Assembly (NCBI GenBank): GCA_965601955.1
Contig: OZ271855.1
Location: forward strand, 2,232,001 to 2,296,000
Direction: 5' to 3'
Length of the DNA: 64,000 nt
From: RHLJ01 sp965601955
GTDB lineage: Bacteria; Bacteroidota; Rhodothermia; Balneolales; Balneolaceae
Shown: positions 33,306 through 41,116 of the stretch, one piece after another
Layout of the letters: the number at the start of each line of letters is the position of its first letter
How positions within the stretch are numbered: position 1 is the stretch's first letter
The notes under the pieces: model-generated
What the model saw: only the letters and a program-made list of their open reading frames with translations
What the model was told of the DNA's origin: nothing
Database searches by the model: none
Program-made: the position numbers and the translations under genes

Positions 33306-33893
33306 TTAATGAATGTTAATCTCATTAATCCATATCACATTTGTCTTTAACTGACCAGCTCTTGAGCTCTTTGTTAGTTCAGATTCCCAGGGAAAATCAT
33401 CTTTAAATTCTATGTTTACAATCAGTCCTTCAATAGAAAGAATACTCCCTTTACGAATCCCTTTAATTTGTTTTGCCATTTCTTTTGAAGAGGGAACTAA
33501 GTGCCACAAATCAATTTGATTATAAACGTCTTCGAGGGGCATTGGAGGAGAAGAGTAATCTAAGTCGTAGTATCTATCGCTTAAAGAAAAGTGAAGGAAA
33601 TCGAGGTTCCTTTCATCTGAAAGTTCTTTCCAGCCAACTAAAGCATCTATAGGGCTGAATTCACTTCTTGAATCTATATAGTATCGTCTTTTCTCTATTA
33701 CTCTTACGTCACCGGAAATTTTCTTGAGTGGTGTGATTGTAGCATATTTAAATGTAAAGGGCTTCTCCCAGCTCAATCTCTCTACAGTAGGTTCTGAATC
33801 TACTAATTGGCCCGGGCCATGGTTTATCGGAAACACCGACCATACATAAAAACCTGAACAAGCTACTATACCAAGCAGTATAAACCTCAGCAT
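33306..33893 (-). CDS. Hypothetical membrane-anchored periplasmic protein
   Basis: 195 residues. One N-terminal membrane segment or signal (about 3-20) and a soluble domain with KRRYYIDSRSEFSPIDALVGWKEL and later IRKGSILSIEGLIVNIEF. No family is secure. The regular beta content and single anchor suggest an envelope protein. It stands apart from its neighbours, with gaps of about 75-90 bases on each side. Confidence 0.55.
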   Translation of the reverse strand: MLRFILLGIVACSGFYVWSVFPINHGPGQLVDSEPTVERLSWEKPFTFKYATITPLKKISGDVRVIEKRRYYIDSRSEFSPIDALVGWKELSDERNLDFLHFSLSDRYYDLDYSSPPMPLEDVYNQIDLWHLVPSSKEMAKQIKGIRKGSILSIEGLIVNIEFKDDFPWESELTKSSRAGQLKTNVIWINEINIH

Positions 33894-33967
33894 TGCGTCT
33901 CCTTACTTTTCTTAATAAGAGAAAAGTTGGAAAAGATGTTACATAAATTTAGAAGGGATAGGGGTTA

Positions 33968-34462
33968 TTAACGATCGTGATAGGCCAAAATAAAAGCCTC
34001 TAAATCTTCTACATAAAAGTTATTGAGAGCTTTAGTTCCATTTGTAGAAAAAATATCTTCGAAACTAACTTCAGGGGTATTTAAATAATCGAATGAAAGC
34101 TTACCATTTAGAAACTTAACTTCAATAATTTCATCGTGATTATATTCGATTTTATTATTCGCTAAATACGAAGTGTAGCCAGAAATGAAGTTACCTTCAG
34201 AATCCTCAAAATTATTTGCCTCTATTATGGATTGATTCTGAAAGTTTTTATTAACTATTTCCCTCACGTCTTCACTTACAACCATATATATTGAGTTCTC
34301 AGTTATTCCAAGTCGAACTTCATTGTACTTGTCGGTGATCTCAAAAATTATTTTATCAGTTTTTGGGGAATCCGCAGCTTGAAGATGAGAATGAGCTGAA
34401 AAAGCTGAGATAATGAATGCCACCAAAAAAGTTGTGAGAGCAGGAAAGGTTAATTTTTTCAT
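33968..34462 (-). CDS. Hypothetical exported protein
   Basis: 164 residues. The signal peptide (about 1-29) ends near LQA/A. The mature part is small, acidic and mixed alpha/beta, with VRLGITENSIYMVVSEDVRE and YNHDEIIEVKFLNGKLSFDY. No recognised family. It is divergent from the two-component gene that opens the Pel-like operon; the 137-base gap between them should hold both promoters. Confidence 0.5.
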   Translation of the reverse strand: MKKLTFPALTTFLVAFIISAFSAHSHLQAADSPKTDKIIFEITDKYNEVRLGITENSIYMVVSEDVREIVNKNFQNQSIIEANNFEDSEGNFISGYTSYLANNKIEYNHDEIIEVKFLNGKLSFDYLNTPEVSFEDIFSTNGTKALNNFYVEDLEAFILAYHDR

Positions 34463-34599
34463 ATTTAAATGTACTTTAATCCCGTAATTCCAAAAATAAC
34501 TATTATAAGACGCAAATAGTTCTATATTAGTTTCACGGTATTAGGATATTAATCAGATTCTTGAAAAAATTCTACAGGTAACAAGTACTAAAACTAACA

Positions 34600-35754
34600 A
34601 TGCAATTTCAGTTAAATCCGTCAGAATTTTTAATTCTTATTGTTGACGATACAGAGACGAACATTAAGCTATTGTCACATGTACTTAGAGGAGAGGGCTT
34701 TACACCAATCGTTGCATTTAACGGTACGGATGCAATTGAATTAATTAAAGCCAGGAAGCCGGAGCTTGTTTTATTAGATATTATGATGCCGGATATGACT
34801 GGTTATGAGGTATGTAGAATTATAAAAAGTGATGAAAATCTAAGTTCTATTCCTATAATTTTTCTAAGCGCCTTGTCTGAAACGAGTGATAAGGTAGAAG
34901 GATTTGAAGCCGGCGGGGTAGACTATATCACAAAACCCTATCAAAAAGATGAGGTTCTGGCACGTATTAGAACCCACCTTGTTCTGGGTAAGCTGCAAAA
35001 AGAGCGTGAAGAACGAATTGAAATATTAAGAAACCGGGAGCTGGAGCTCCAGGAATTGAATTCAAAAAAAGATCAGTTAGTTCGTATTGTAAGTCATGAT
35101 ATAAAGAACCCGCTAACAGGTATTGTAGGTCTGGCAAACCTGATCAGGAATACTCCTAATCTGCCAGAAGGAGAAATTGATAAGATGCTCGGTGTGATGG
35201 AGTCGAGCGGCAAGAAGTTGATGGACTTAGTAAAGGAAGTATTGGATTCGGAAGTGGAATCAACAAGCAAGGAAAGTCTTAAGCTCACCGAATCATATTT
35301 GAAAGACCTGGCTGAAAAGGTTATTTCTGTAAACCAACCTAAAGCCATACTAAAGGATATACAGTTAAATCTTGTAGAAAAGCTAGTTACTTCAAAAATG
35401 ATGCTGGATCATTCTAAGATGGAAATTGCTCTGAATAATCTGGTAGCAAATGCTTTAAAGTTTACAGAACGTGAAGGTAATGTTACCCTGCATGTTGTAT
35501 CTGATAGCACTAAAGTTCTTTTTAAAGTAGAAGACGATGGCGTGGGGATTCCACAAAGGGTTAAGGAATCAATGTTTGGCAATGAAACAGGGAGTGTCCA
35601 AAATTCACATCTTGGCACAGAGGGGGAAAAGGGTACAGGTTTAGGTTTAGAGGTTGTTGAAAAATATATTAATATGCACAAGGGTAGAGTTTGGGTAGAG
35701 TCACAAGAAGGTGTTGGCTCTACGTTCTTCATAGAGCTCCCCATAAATCAATAG
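34600..35754 (+). CDS. Response regulator-histidine kinase hybrid (REC-HisKA-HATPase)
   Basis: 384 residues in the order receiver, kinase. The receiver has the acidic pair D16/D17, phospho-acceptor D60 (LLLDIMMPDMTG) and K112 (YITKPYQ). A coiled coil follows, then a HisKA domain with H166 (RIVSHDIKNPL) and an HATPase domain (NLVANALKFT, DDGVGIP, GTGLGLEVVEK). It is cytoplasmic, with no sensor or membrane segment, so it is itself driven by phosphorylation from another kinase or partner. It is the first gene of the Pel-like operon, 18 bases before a second receiver protein that is its likely target. Regulation of polysaccharide synthesis is inferred from position. Confidence 0.9.
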   Translation: MQFQLNPSEFLILIVDDTETNIKLLSHVLRGEGFTPIVAFNGTDAIELIKARKPELVLLDIMMPDMTGYEVCRIIKSDENLSSIPIIFLSALSETSDKVEGFEAGGVDYITKPYQKDEVLARIRTHLVLGKLQKEREERIEILRNRELELQELNSKKDQLVRIVSHDIKNPLTGIVGLANLIRNTPNLPEGEIDKMLGVMESSGKKLMDLVKEVLDSEVESTSKESLKLTESYLKDLAEKVISVNQPKAILKDIQLNLVEKLVTSKMMLDHSKMEIALNNLVANALKFTEREGNVTLHVVSDSTKVLFKVEDDGVGIPQRVKESMFGNETGSVQNSHLGTEGEKGTGLGLEVVEKYINMHKGRVWVESQEGVGSTFFIELPINQ

Positions 35755-35772
35755 TTTAACTTCCTTAAGATT

Positions 35773-36708
35773 ATGCAGTACACCGTCTTGGTCATCGATG
35801 ATGATGAGCCTATTCATTTTATGACAGAAAACTTATTAGGTAGAGAGTTTAATGTGGTTCATGCCAAGAATGCTCAGGAAGCTATTGATATCCTTTCCAA
35901 TACTAAGATAAATCTCATTCTATCTGATATTCATATGCCGGGTCTTACAGGTTTGGAATTACTGGAATCAATTCGCCAGGACAATGAAAAGAGACAAATC
36001 CCGGTCTTGATAATGACAAATCTACCAACGATAGAAAAAGAGCGGAAGGCATTAGATTTGGGAGCTGCTGATTTTATCAAAAAAGAATTGTTTACCTCTG
36101 ACAGGGATCGGATACTAGAACTTGTCAGGATGAAGCTGGTTACAAATATCGATGTTTCAGATTTAGAAGAGGATCTTGCTGAAAACAAAAACAAGCTGGT
36201 TATGAGATTGATGGAAAGTGCACTCTCAGGTTCATTTTCCAATACCGTAGATATTCTCTGTTCTGAGCTAATGGCCATTCTTGAATCCGATTTTCTTGGA
36301 TTCTGGATAGTAAAAGAGGATGTCTCTGAGTTGGTCCATTTTTATGGAGACGATAAACCCGATGATGAAGCCATTACTTCAATTACAAAAGAACAATCTT
36401 TCCAGCATCTTTTAGATACTCAATCTCCTTATTTGTGCAATCATATTTATAACGATGAGTTGGGCTTCTTTTCTGAATTCTCAAAAGAGAAAAAATTATC
36501 GGCCGAGATTTCAGTCCCTCTTTTTTCAGTAAATGAAAAAAGCTTGTTGATGAACAACCTAAAGGTCCCTGAAAAATCTGATCTTTTTGGAGTCATAATT
36601 ATAAAACGTGGGGTTTTGTTTTCTTCGAATGAGTTTTCATTAATCTCAAGGTTAATCACTCAAACAGGTTCAATCTTGTGGAGGCTGCATAAAAAGAATG
36701 CAGGCTAA
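35773..36708 (+). CDS. Response regulator with GAF-like C-terminal domain
   Basis: 311 residues. The receiver domain has D9-D11, phospho-acceptor D52 (ILSDIHMPGLTG) and FIKKELF, in which the usual Lys-Pro is Lys-Lys. The last 160 residues look like a divergent GAF fold (SDFLGFWIVKEDVSEL, EISVPLFSV, FGVIIIKRGVLFSSNEFSLI). There is no DNA-binding or enzymatic output domain, so it probably signals by protein contact or ligand binding. It lies 17 bases before the first glycosyltransferase of the operon. Confidence 0.8.
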   Translation: MQYTVLVIDDDEPIHFMTENLLGREFNVVHAKNAQEAIDILSNTKINLILSDIHMPGLTGLELLESIRQDNEKRQIPVLIMTNLPTIEKERKALDLGAADFIKKELFTSDRDRILELVRMKLVTNIDVSDLEEDLAENKNKLVMRLMESALSGSFSNTVDILCSELMAILESDFLGFWIVKEDVSELVHFYGDDKPDDEAITSITKEQSFQHLLDTQSPYLCNHIYNDELGFFSEFSKEKKLSAEISVPLFSVNEKSLLMNNLKVPEKSDLFGVIIIKRGVLFSSNEFSLISRLITQTGSILWRLHKKNAG

Positions 36709-36716
36709 TTTTTTTT

Positions 36717-36721
36717 GGAGG
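36717..36721 (+). promoter_or_regulatory. Shine-Dalgarno site deciding a TTG start
   Basis: GGAGG lies four bases before TTG 36726. It is one of the few strong sites in the window and supports the non-ATG start of the first glycosyltransferase. Confidence 0.6.
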
Positions 36722-36725
36722 AAGT

Positions 36726-37910
36726 TTGAAGGTATTACTTGTTATCGAGGGGACTTATCCTTGGTACAGAGGAGGGGTAAGTGAATGGATTTACCAGTAT
36801 TTAACTCATTGCCCTGCTATTGACTTTAGCATTCTCCAAATCGCTACCGATACCTACAGGCCTCTTTCTTTAGAATCTGCTTTATATCCAATCCCAAAAA
36901 ATGTAGTTCAGTTTACAAGAATTCCCCCGCCCAGTTTTGATACAAACTGGTCAAATAGTTTAGGGCTATGGTTTGAAGATCATCGCGCAGAAATTTCTTC
37001 AGCAAATTCTGCCTTTGACCTCATTCATGCAACGAATACAGGTTTTGCAGGTTGGTTAAGCACCATGCTGTCCGATGTCTCAAATAAGCCATTGGTTTTG
37101 ACCGAACATGCAATTTACTGGCTGGAAGTTCAGAAGGGAGCGGTAGCACTAGAGTGCGGGTATGAAATCCCTGATAACGATTATTCGAAAAAGGAAATCG
37201 AAGTGCTATTTCAAGATATAGCTGAGGTTGTATATGACAAATCAAGCCAGGTTATCACTGTTTCAGAAAGCAATATTCCTTTTCAGAAACAACTTGGTGC
37301 TAGTGATATAAGGTACATTCCAAATGGAGTCGAGAATTCATGGATTAATTCAGCAAAAAAAACGAATAAAAGGCCAGTAATTGGATGGGTAGGTAGATGT
37401 GCTGAAATGAAGAACCCACTTCAATTTTTTGATTATGTAGATGCCTTTAACTCAGAGGGTTTTAATGCAGAATATTTGATGCTCTTGAGTGGGGCAAATG
37501 AACCTGAACTAGAAAAGAGAGTACGAGAGCGGAGTTCCCACTATCCTGAAGTGACGATGGTTTGGAATAAATCGTCCAGAGATTTTTACTCTAAAATGGA
37601 TATGCTTTTGATAACAAGTCATAATGAGTCACAGCCACTTGTATTGTTTGAAGCATTAGCAAACAAAGTGCTCCCTGTTGGCCGAAGAGTAGGGGATGTT
37701 ACCAATAGATATGGTTTGACCTTTCCTAAATCCGATAGTATCAATTTGATTTGTAAGGAAGTCTGCAAGAAATGGAAAAATCGAGCAGTGTTTGAAGAAT
37801 TTCTAGAAGAGCGTCATGCCCTTGTTGCTCAAAAGCATACCTGGAAAAAAATATTTGAAGAGTACGAAGAAGTACTTCATTGGCTTCTAGCAAGAGAAGA
37901 GGCACTATAG
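36726..37910 (+). CDS. PelF-like GT4 glycosyltransferase (first of two)
   Basis: 394 residues. The N-terminus (VLLVIEGTYPWYRGGVSEWI) matches the PelF/DUF3492 glycine-rich loop, and the C-terminal Rossmann half has an EX7E motif (ESQPLVLFE). PNGVENSW and GWVGRCAEMKNP fit the GT-B inter-domain sites. It is shorter than a canonical PelF (about 500). I infer a cytoplasmic, nucleotide-sugar-dependent transferase that helps polymerise the exopolysaccharide. The TTG start has a good GGAGG site. The stop overlaps the next start by one base. Confidence 0.8.
   Translation: MKVLLVIEGTYPWYRGGVSEWIYQYLTHCPAIDFSILQIATDTYRPLSLESALYPIPKNVVQFTRIPPPSFDTNWSNSLGLWFEDHRAEISSANSAFDLIHATNTGFAGWLSTMLSDVSNKPLVLTEHAIYWLEVQKGAVALECGYEIPDNDYSKKEIEVLFQDIAEVVYDKSSQVITVSESNIPFQKQLGASDIRYIPNGVENSWINSAKKTNKRPVIGWVGRCAEMKNPLQFFDYVDAFNSEGFNAEYLMLLSGANEPELEKRVRERSSHYPEVTMVWNKSSRDFYSKMDMLLITSHNESQPLVLFEALANKVLPVGRRVGDVTNRYGLTFPKSDSINLICKEVCKKWKNRAVFEEFLEERHALVAQKHTWKKIFEEYEEVLHWLLAREEAL
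37895..37902 (+). promoter_or_regulatory. Shine-Dalgarno site for the pelF-like GTG start
   Basis: AGAAGAGG lies seven bases before GTG 37910, which favours this start over the TTG at 37880 that would overlap the previous gene by 31 bases. Confidence 0.55.
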
Positions 37911-39499
37911 TGAGTGCTAAGAAACCTATAGTACTATTTGAGACAGAAGGATCCTACCCTTACAGTGGTGGTGGAGTTTCAACCTGGGCACATATTCTCT
38001 GTTCCGAACTGGTCGATAAGATAGATTTCTATATCTATACGATTACAGGAAATCCTTTTGTTGAAAGCAGGTATAAGCTTACGGAAAATGTGAAGAAGAT
38101 CATCCATATTCCCTTATGGGGAGTGGAGGAACCTGTTCAGTTTTATGATGAAGAAGAGCTTTTTTCATATCAGATTATTAAAAAGGCAAGGACAACCAGA
38201 TCGGTAATTAAGGAGCAGTTTACTCCAATCTTTCATGATTTTGTAGAGACGTTGTTTAACCCATTCCGGGATCCTGTTGAGATCAGTGAGATTATTTACG
38301 GAATGTGGAAATACTTTGAGGTATATGACTATAAAGAAACAATGAGAGAAGCTTCGCTTTGGCTCAAGTTCAAGCATCATCTCACAGATAAATTTAAAGA
38401 GCAAAAGGATGTAGCTACTGAACCCATGGTATTTGATGTTACCTTTGGAATGCGCTGGTTATATCATTTCCTAATGCCTTTGGCGGTAAAAGTACCGAAG
38501 GAAGTAGATGTTTGCCATGCTACCATAGCTGGTTTTCCCGCATTAGCATCTATTGTTGCCAAATACGAATACGGTACTCCAAGTATGGTTACTGACCACG
38601 GAGTGTATATTAGAGAGCGCCTGATTAACCTGGGAAGGGCTGATATGCCATTCTTTTCGAAACAGCTTCTACTCAACCTGGCTACGCTTGTAACCAGGGC
38701 GGTATATTATACAGCGGATCAAATCTCTCCCGTTACAACGGCAAATCAGAAGTGGGAAGAGAAGTTCGAAGCGGATAAGGATAAGATCATACCAATCTAT
38801 AATGGGGTGGATACCAATATCTTTAACCCTACTCTTAAGCCATCTCATACTGCTGACAAGCCAACAGTAGTTGCAGTTGCACATATATTTCCACTGAAGG
38901 ATATAGAGACTATGATCAGGACATGCGACCTGGTCCGAAAAGAAATCAAGGATGTTCAGTTTATTGTTTATGGGAGCCTGGATGTAGACAAAGAATATGT
39001 GGAGAAATGCGAAAGCTTAATCAAAGAATTGGATGTAAAAGACCATTTTCGTTTTGGGGGCTTTCATGATAAACCTAGTATGGTATTTAATGAAGGAGAT
39101 ATATCCATTCTTACTTCTATTTCAGAAGGCTTTCCATACACCGTGATTGAATCCATGAGTTGTCAACGGCCTGTTGTGGCAACAGATGTTGGAGGAATAA
39201 AGGATGCATTGGAAGGCTGCGGAATACTTTGTAAACCAAGAGATCCAAAGGCTATAGCAGAAGGAGTGATTACACTGTTAAAGGATACAAATCTAAGGCT
39301 TGAGCTAGGCAAAAAGTCCAGAGAAAAAGTACTCCTTAATTTTACCACCCAAAAAAGTGTAGACTCCTATTATGAAAGTTATCAACGACTTACCCAGTTG
39401 CCTCGGGAGCCATTAAAGAACACAGTGAAGGTAAAGTCTGTAGCGAAGTTTCTTGAGATGCTGAATCAAAAAAAGGAGCTTGTTGAGCAAACAGCATGA
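37910..39499 (+). CDS. pelF: PelF-type glycosyltransferase
   Basis: 529 residues from GTG 37910. A TTG 10 codons upstream also opens the frame but has no ribosome site. The N-terminal PelF/DUF3492 domain begins VLFETEGSYPYSGGGVSTWA, and the C-terminal GT4 half has PIYNGVDTNIFNP, the PTVVAVAHIFPLKDIETMI strand-helix unit and the EX7E motif EGFPYTVIE. Length and layout match PelF, the cytoplasmic polymerase of the Pel polysaccharide, which uses UDP-GlcNAc/GalNAc type donors in studied systems. It is followed at once by the PelG-like gene, the same pairing seen in Pel operons of other phyla. Donor specificity cannot be read here. Confidence 0.85.
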   Translation: MSAKKPIVLFETEGSYPYSGGGVSTWAHILCSELVDKIDFYIYTITGNPFVESRYKLTENVKKIIHIPLWGVEEPVQFYDEEELFSYQIIKKARTTRSVIKEQFTPIFHDFVETLFNPFRDPVEISEIIYGMWKYFEVYDYKETMREASLWLKFKHHLTDKFKEQKDVATEPMVFDVTFGMRWLYHFLMPLAVKVPKEVDVCHATIAGFPALASIVAKYEYGTPSMVTDHGVYIRERLINLGRADMPFFSKQLLLNLATLVTRAVYYTADQISPVTTANQKWEEKFEADKDKIIPIYNGVDTNIFNPTLKPSHTADKPTVVAVAHIFPLKDIETMIRTCDLVRKEIKDVQFIVYGSLDVDKEYVEKCESLIKELDVKDHFRFGGFHDKPSMVFNEGDISILTSISEGFPYTVIESMSCQRPVVATDVGGIKDALEGCGILCKPRDPKAIAEGVITLLKDTNLRLELGKKSREKVLLNFTTQKSVDSYYESYQRLTQLPREPLKNTVKVKSVAKFLEMLNQKKELVEQTA

Positions 39500-41108
39500 C
39501 ATATCACCAGATAGTAATCTGATTTCGGAGAACAGGGAAACTCTGGTAATCCAGGTAAAGGAAGTTGTGGATATACCAATGAGTAGTTGGGCGGTGGCTG
39601 CTACGATTGAATCATTAGGTATCCGTGATATAGATGCGAATACGGATTATGGATATGAAAATGTATTCGAATTGGCTGAGTTTGTTTTCAAGAGAATTCA
39701 GGAAGAACTGGATAGTGGAGAGCAAGAAAAAGTAAGAGAAAAATATCGCGTTGGTTTTTTTGAGTCGATTGGGCTGTTTGGTAAATATTATTCCGCGGGC
39801 GTTGTGCTTTCGATGCCAATGTTAATCCAGATTGCAGCAATTCTAATTTTCGAATATGCATTATGGGCCTGGTTACGATTTAATGAAGCTCAGGCAACCG
39901 TAATCGCTTTTGGTACAATTGCATCTTTTATTATAACCGGTGGGTTTATCCAGGTTATTGGCCGCTTGGTATCAAAATACAAGGGTGAAGAAAACTACTA
40001 TCTGGCTGCAAAAGCTATAACCAAGGTATTAAGATTCGCTGTTCCGGTTGTGCTTATAAGTGCTTTAATATTGATTTTACTTAATGCTGCTTTTCCCTTT
40101 TACCCGGTAAGTATGTTGCTGCTATCAGTGATTTATTTCCTGTTGATCTCAGTACTGTTATTAGCTGCTTCAGTTCTCTATGCTTCCGAATTAAGGTTCA
40201 TGATCTTATTCTCCATCACAGTAGCAACTTTTCTTGTAATTGTTCTCATGGAGGTCACAACGCTAGGAGTATATGTAACCCAATGGATTGGAATCATCTT
40301 CGCTACTACATTGATGGGGGGCTATTCCTTTTTGTATTACCGGATTAAGATCCGCGAACTTCGGCAGGAATTGATTAAGCAAACGTTACCAAATCAAGAG
40401 GTGAGCTATTATAATAACTATCGTTACTTCGTTTATGGCTTTTGCTACTTCCTCTTTTTGTTTATGGACAGGTTATTAGCCTGGTCGGCGGGACCACCAC
40501 CACCTCCTTATCTCATTTGGTTTAATACCCCTTATGAACTTGGTATGGATTGGGCATTGATAAGCTTTGTAATCACCATTGCAACTCTTGAATACAGCAT
40601 ACATGCGTTTTCGCGGTACCTGATACCGGCACAAAAAAGTATTGCACTAAATGATTTTAAGGCCTTTAATAAGTATTTCCGGCGCTTTTATGTGAGACAA
40701 ATCCTGTTGCTCTTGGCCATAAGTACCATTTCAATTCTTATTACCTATTACGGAATTTTGAGCCTGAGAATGTTTGAGGAAAGCATTCCTGAGATAAGAG
40801 ATTTTTTTGCTAACCCCATCACTTTTAAAGTGTTTTGGACGGGGAGCATAGGCTATGTTTTTTTAGTATTTGGATTACTTAATTCTCTATTTTTCTTTAC
40901 GTTGAATAGGGCATCATTAGTAATGTATTCAATCATTTTTGCCTTGTTGGTTAATTTTGTGGTGGGCTTTATTTGCAGTAGATGGTATGGAATGGAATAT
41001 GCAACTGTGGGTATGTTAGCAGGGGCAATAACATTTGCTTTCGTCACATGGATGCTCGCCAGAAGGTTTTTTAGGCATTTGGATTATTATTATTACTCAG
41101 CATATTAA
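39483..41108 (+). CDS. pelG: PelG-like polysaccharide flippase
   Basis: About 541 residues. Two adjacent TTG codons (39480, 39483) could start it; AGGAG at 39474-39478 best fits the second. A soluble N-terminal stretch of about 95 residues (VKEVVDIPMSSWAVAATIES...) precedes about 12 membrane helices of the MATE/Wzx-like fold. The segment FLFMDRLLAWSAGPPPPPYL with the following YELGMDWALISF matches the conserved PelG region between helices 6 and 7. Canonical PelG lacks such a long cytoplasmic start, which could be a contact point for the operon's regulators. It overlaps pelF by 17 bases. Confidence 0.75.
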   Translation: MSKQHDISPDSNLISENRETLVIQVKEVVDIPMSSWAVAATIESLGIRDIDANTDYGYENVFELAEFVFKRIQEELDSGEQEKVREKYRVGFFESIGLFGKYYSAGVVLSMPMLIQIAAILIFEYALWAWLRFNEAQATVIAFGTIASFIITGGFIQVIGRLVSKYKGEENYYLAAKAITKVLRFAVPVVLISALILILLNAAFPFYPVSMLLLSVIYFLLISVLLLAASVLYASELRFMILFSITVATFLVIVLMEVTTLGVYVTQWIGIIFATTLMGGYSFLYYRIKIRELRQELIKQTLPNQEVSYYNNYRYFVYGFCYFLFLFMDRLLAWSAGPPPPPYLIWFNTPYELGMDWALISFVITIATLEYSIHAFSRYLIPAQKSIALNDFKAFNKYFRRFYVRQILLLLAISTISILITYYGILSLRMFEESIPEIRDFFANPITFKVFWTGSIGYVFLVFGLLNSLFFFTLNRASLVMYSIIFALLVNFVVGFICSRWYGMEYATVGMLAGAITFAFVTWMLARRFFRHLDYYYYSAY

Positions 41109-41116
41109 GGGTATAA

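Noticed and set aside
37880..37909. TTG start ten codons upstream for the pelF-like gene
   Set aside because: No ribosome site and 31-base overlap; GTG 37910 has AGAAGAGG at good spacing.
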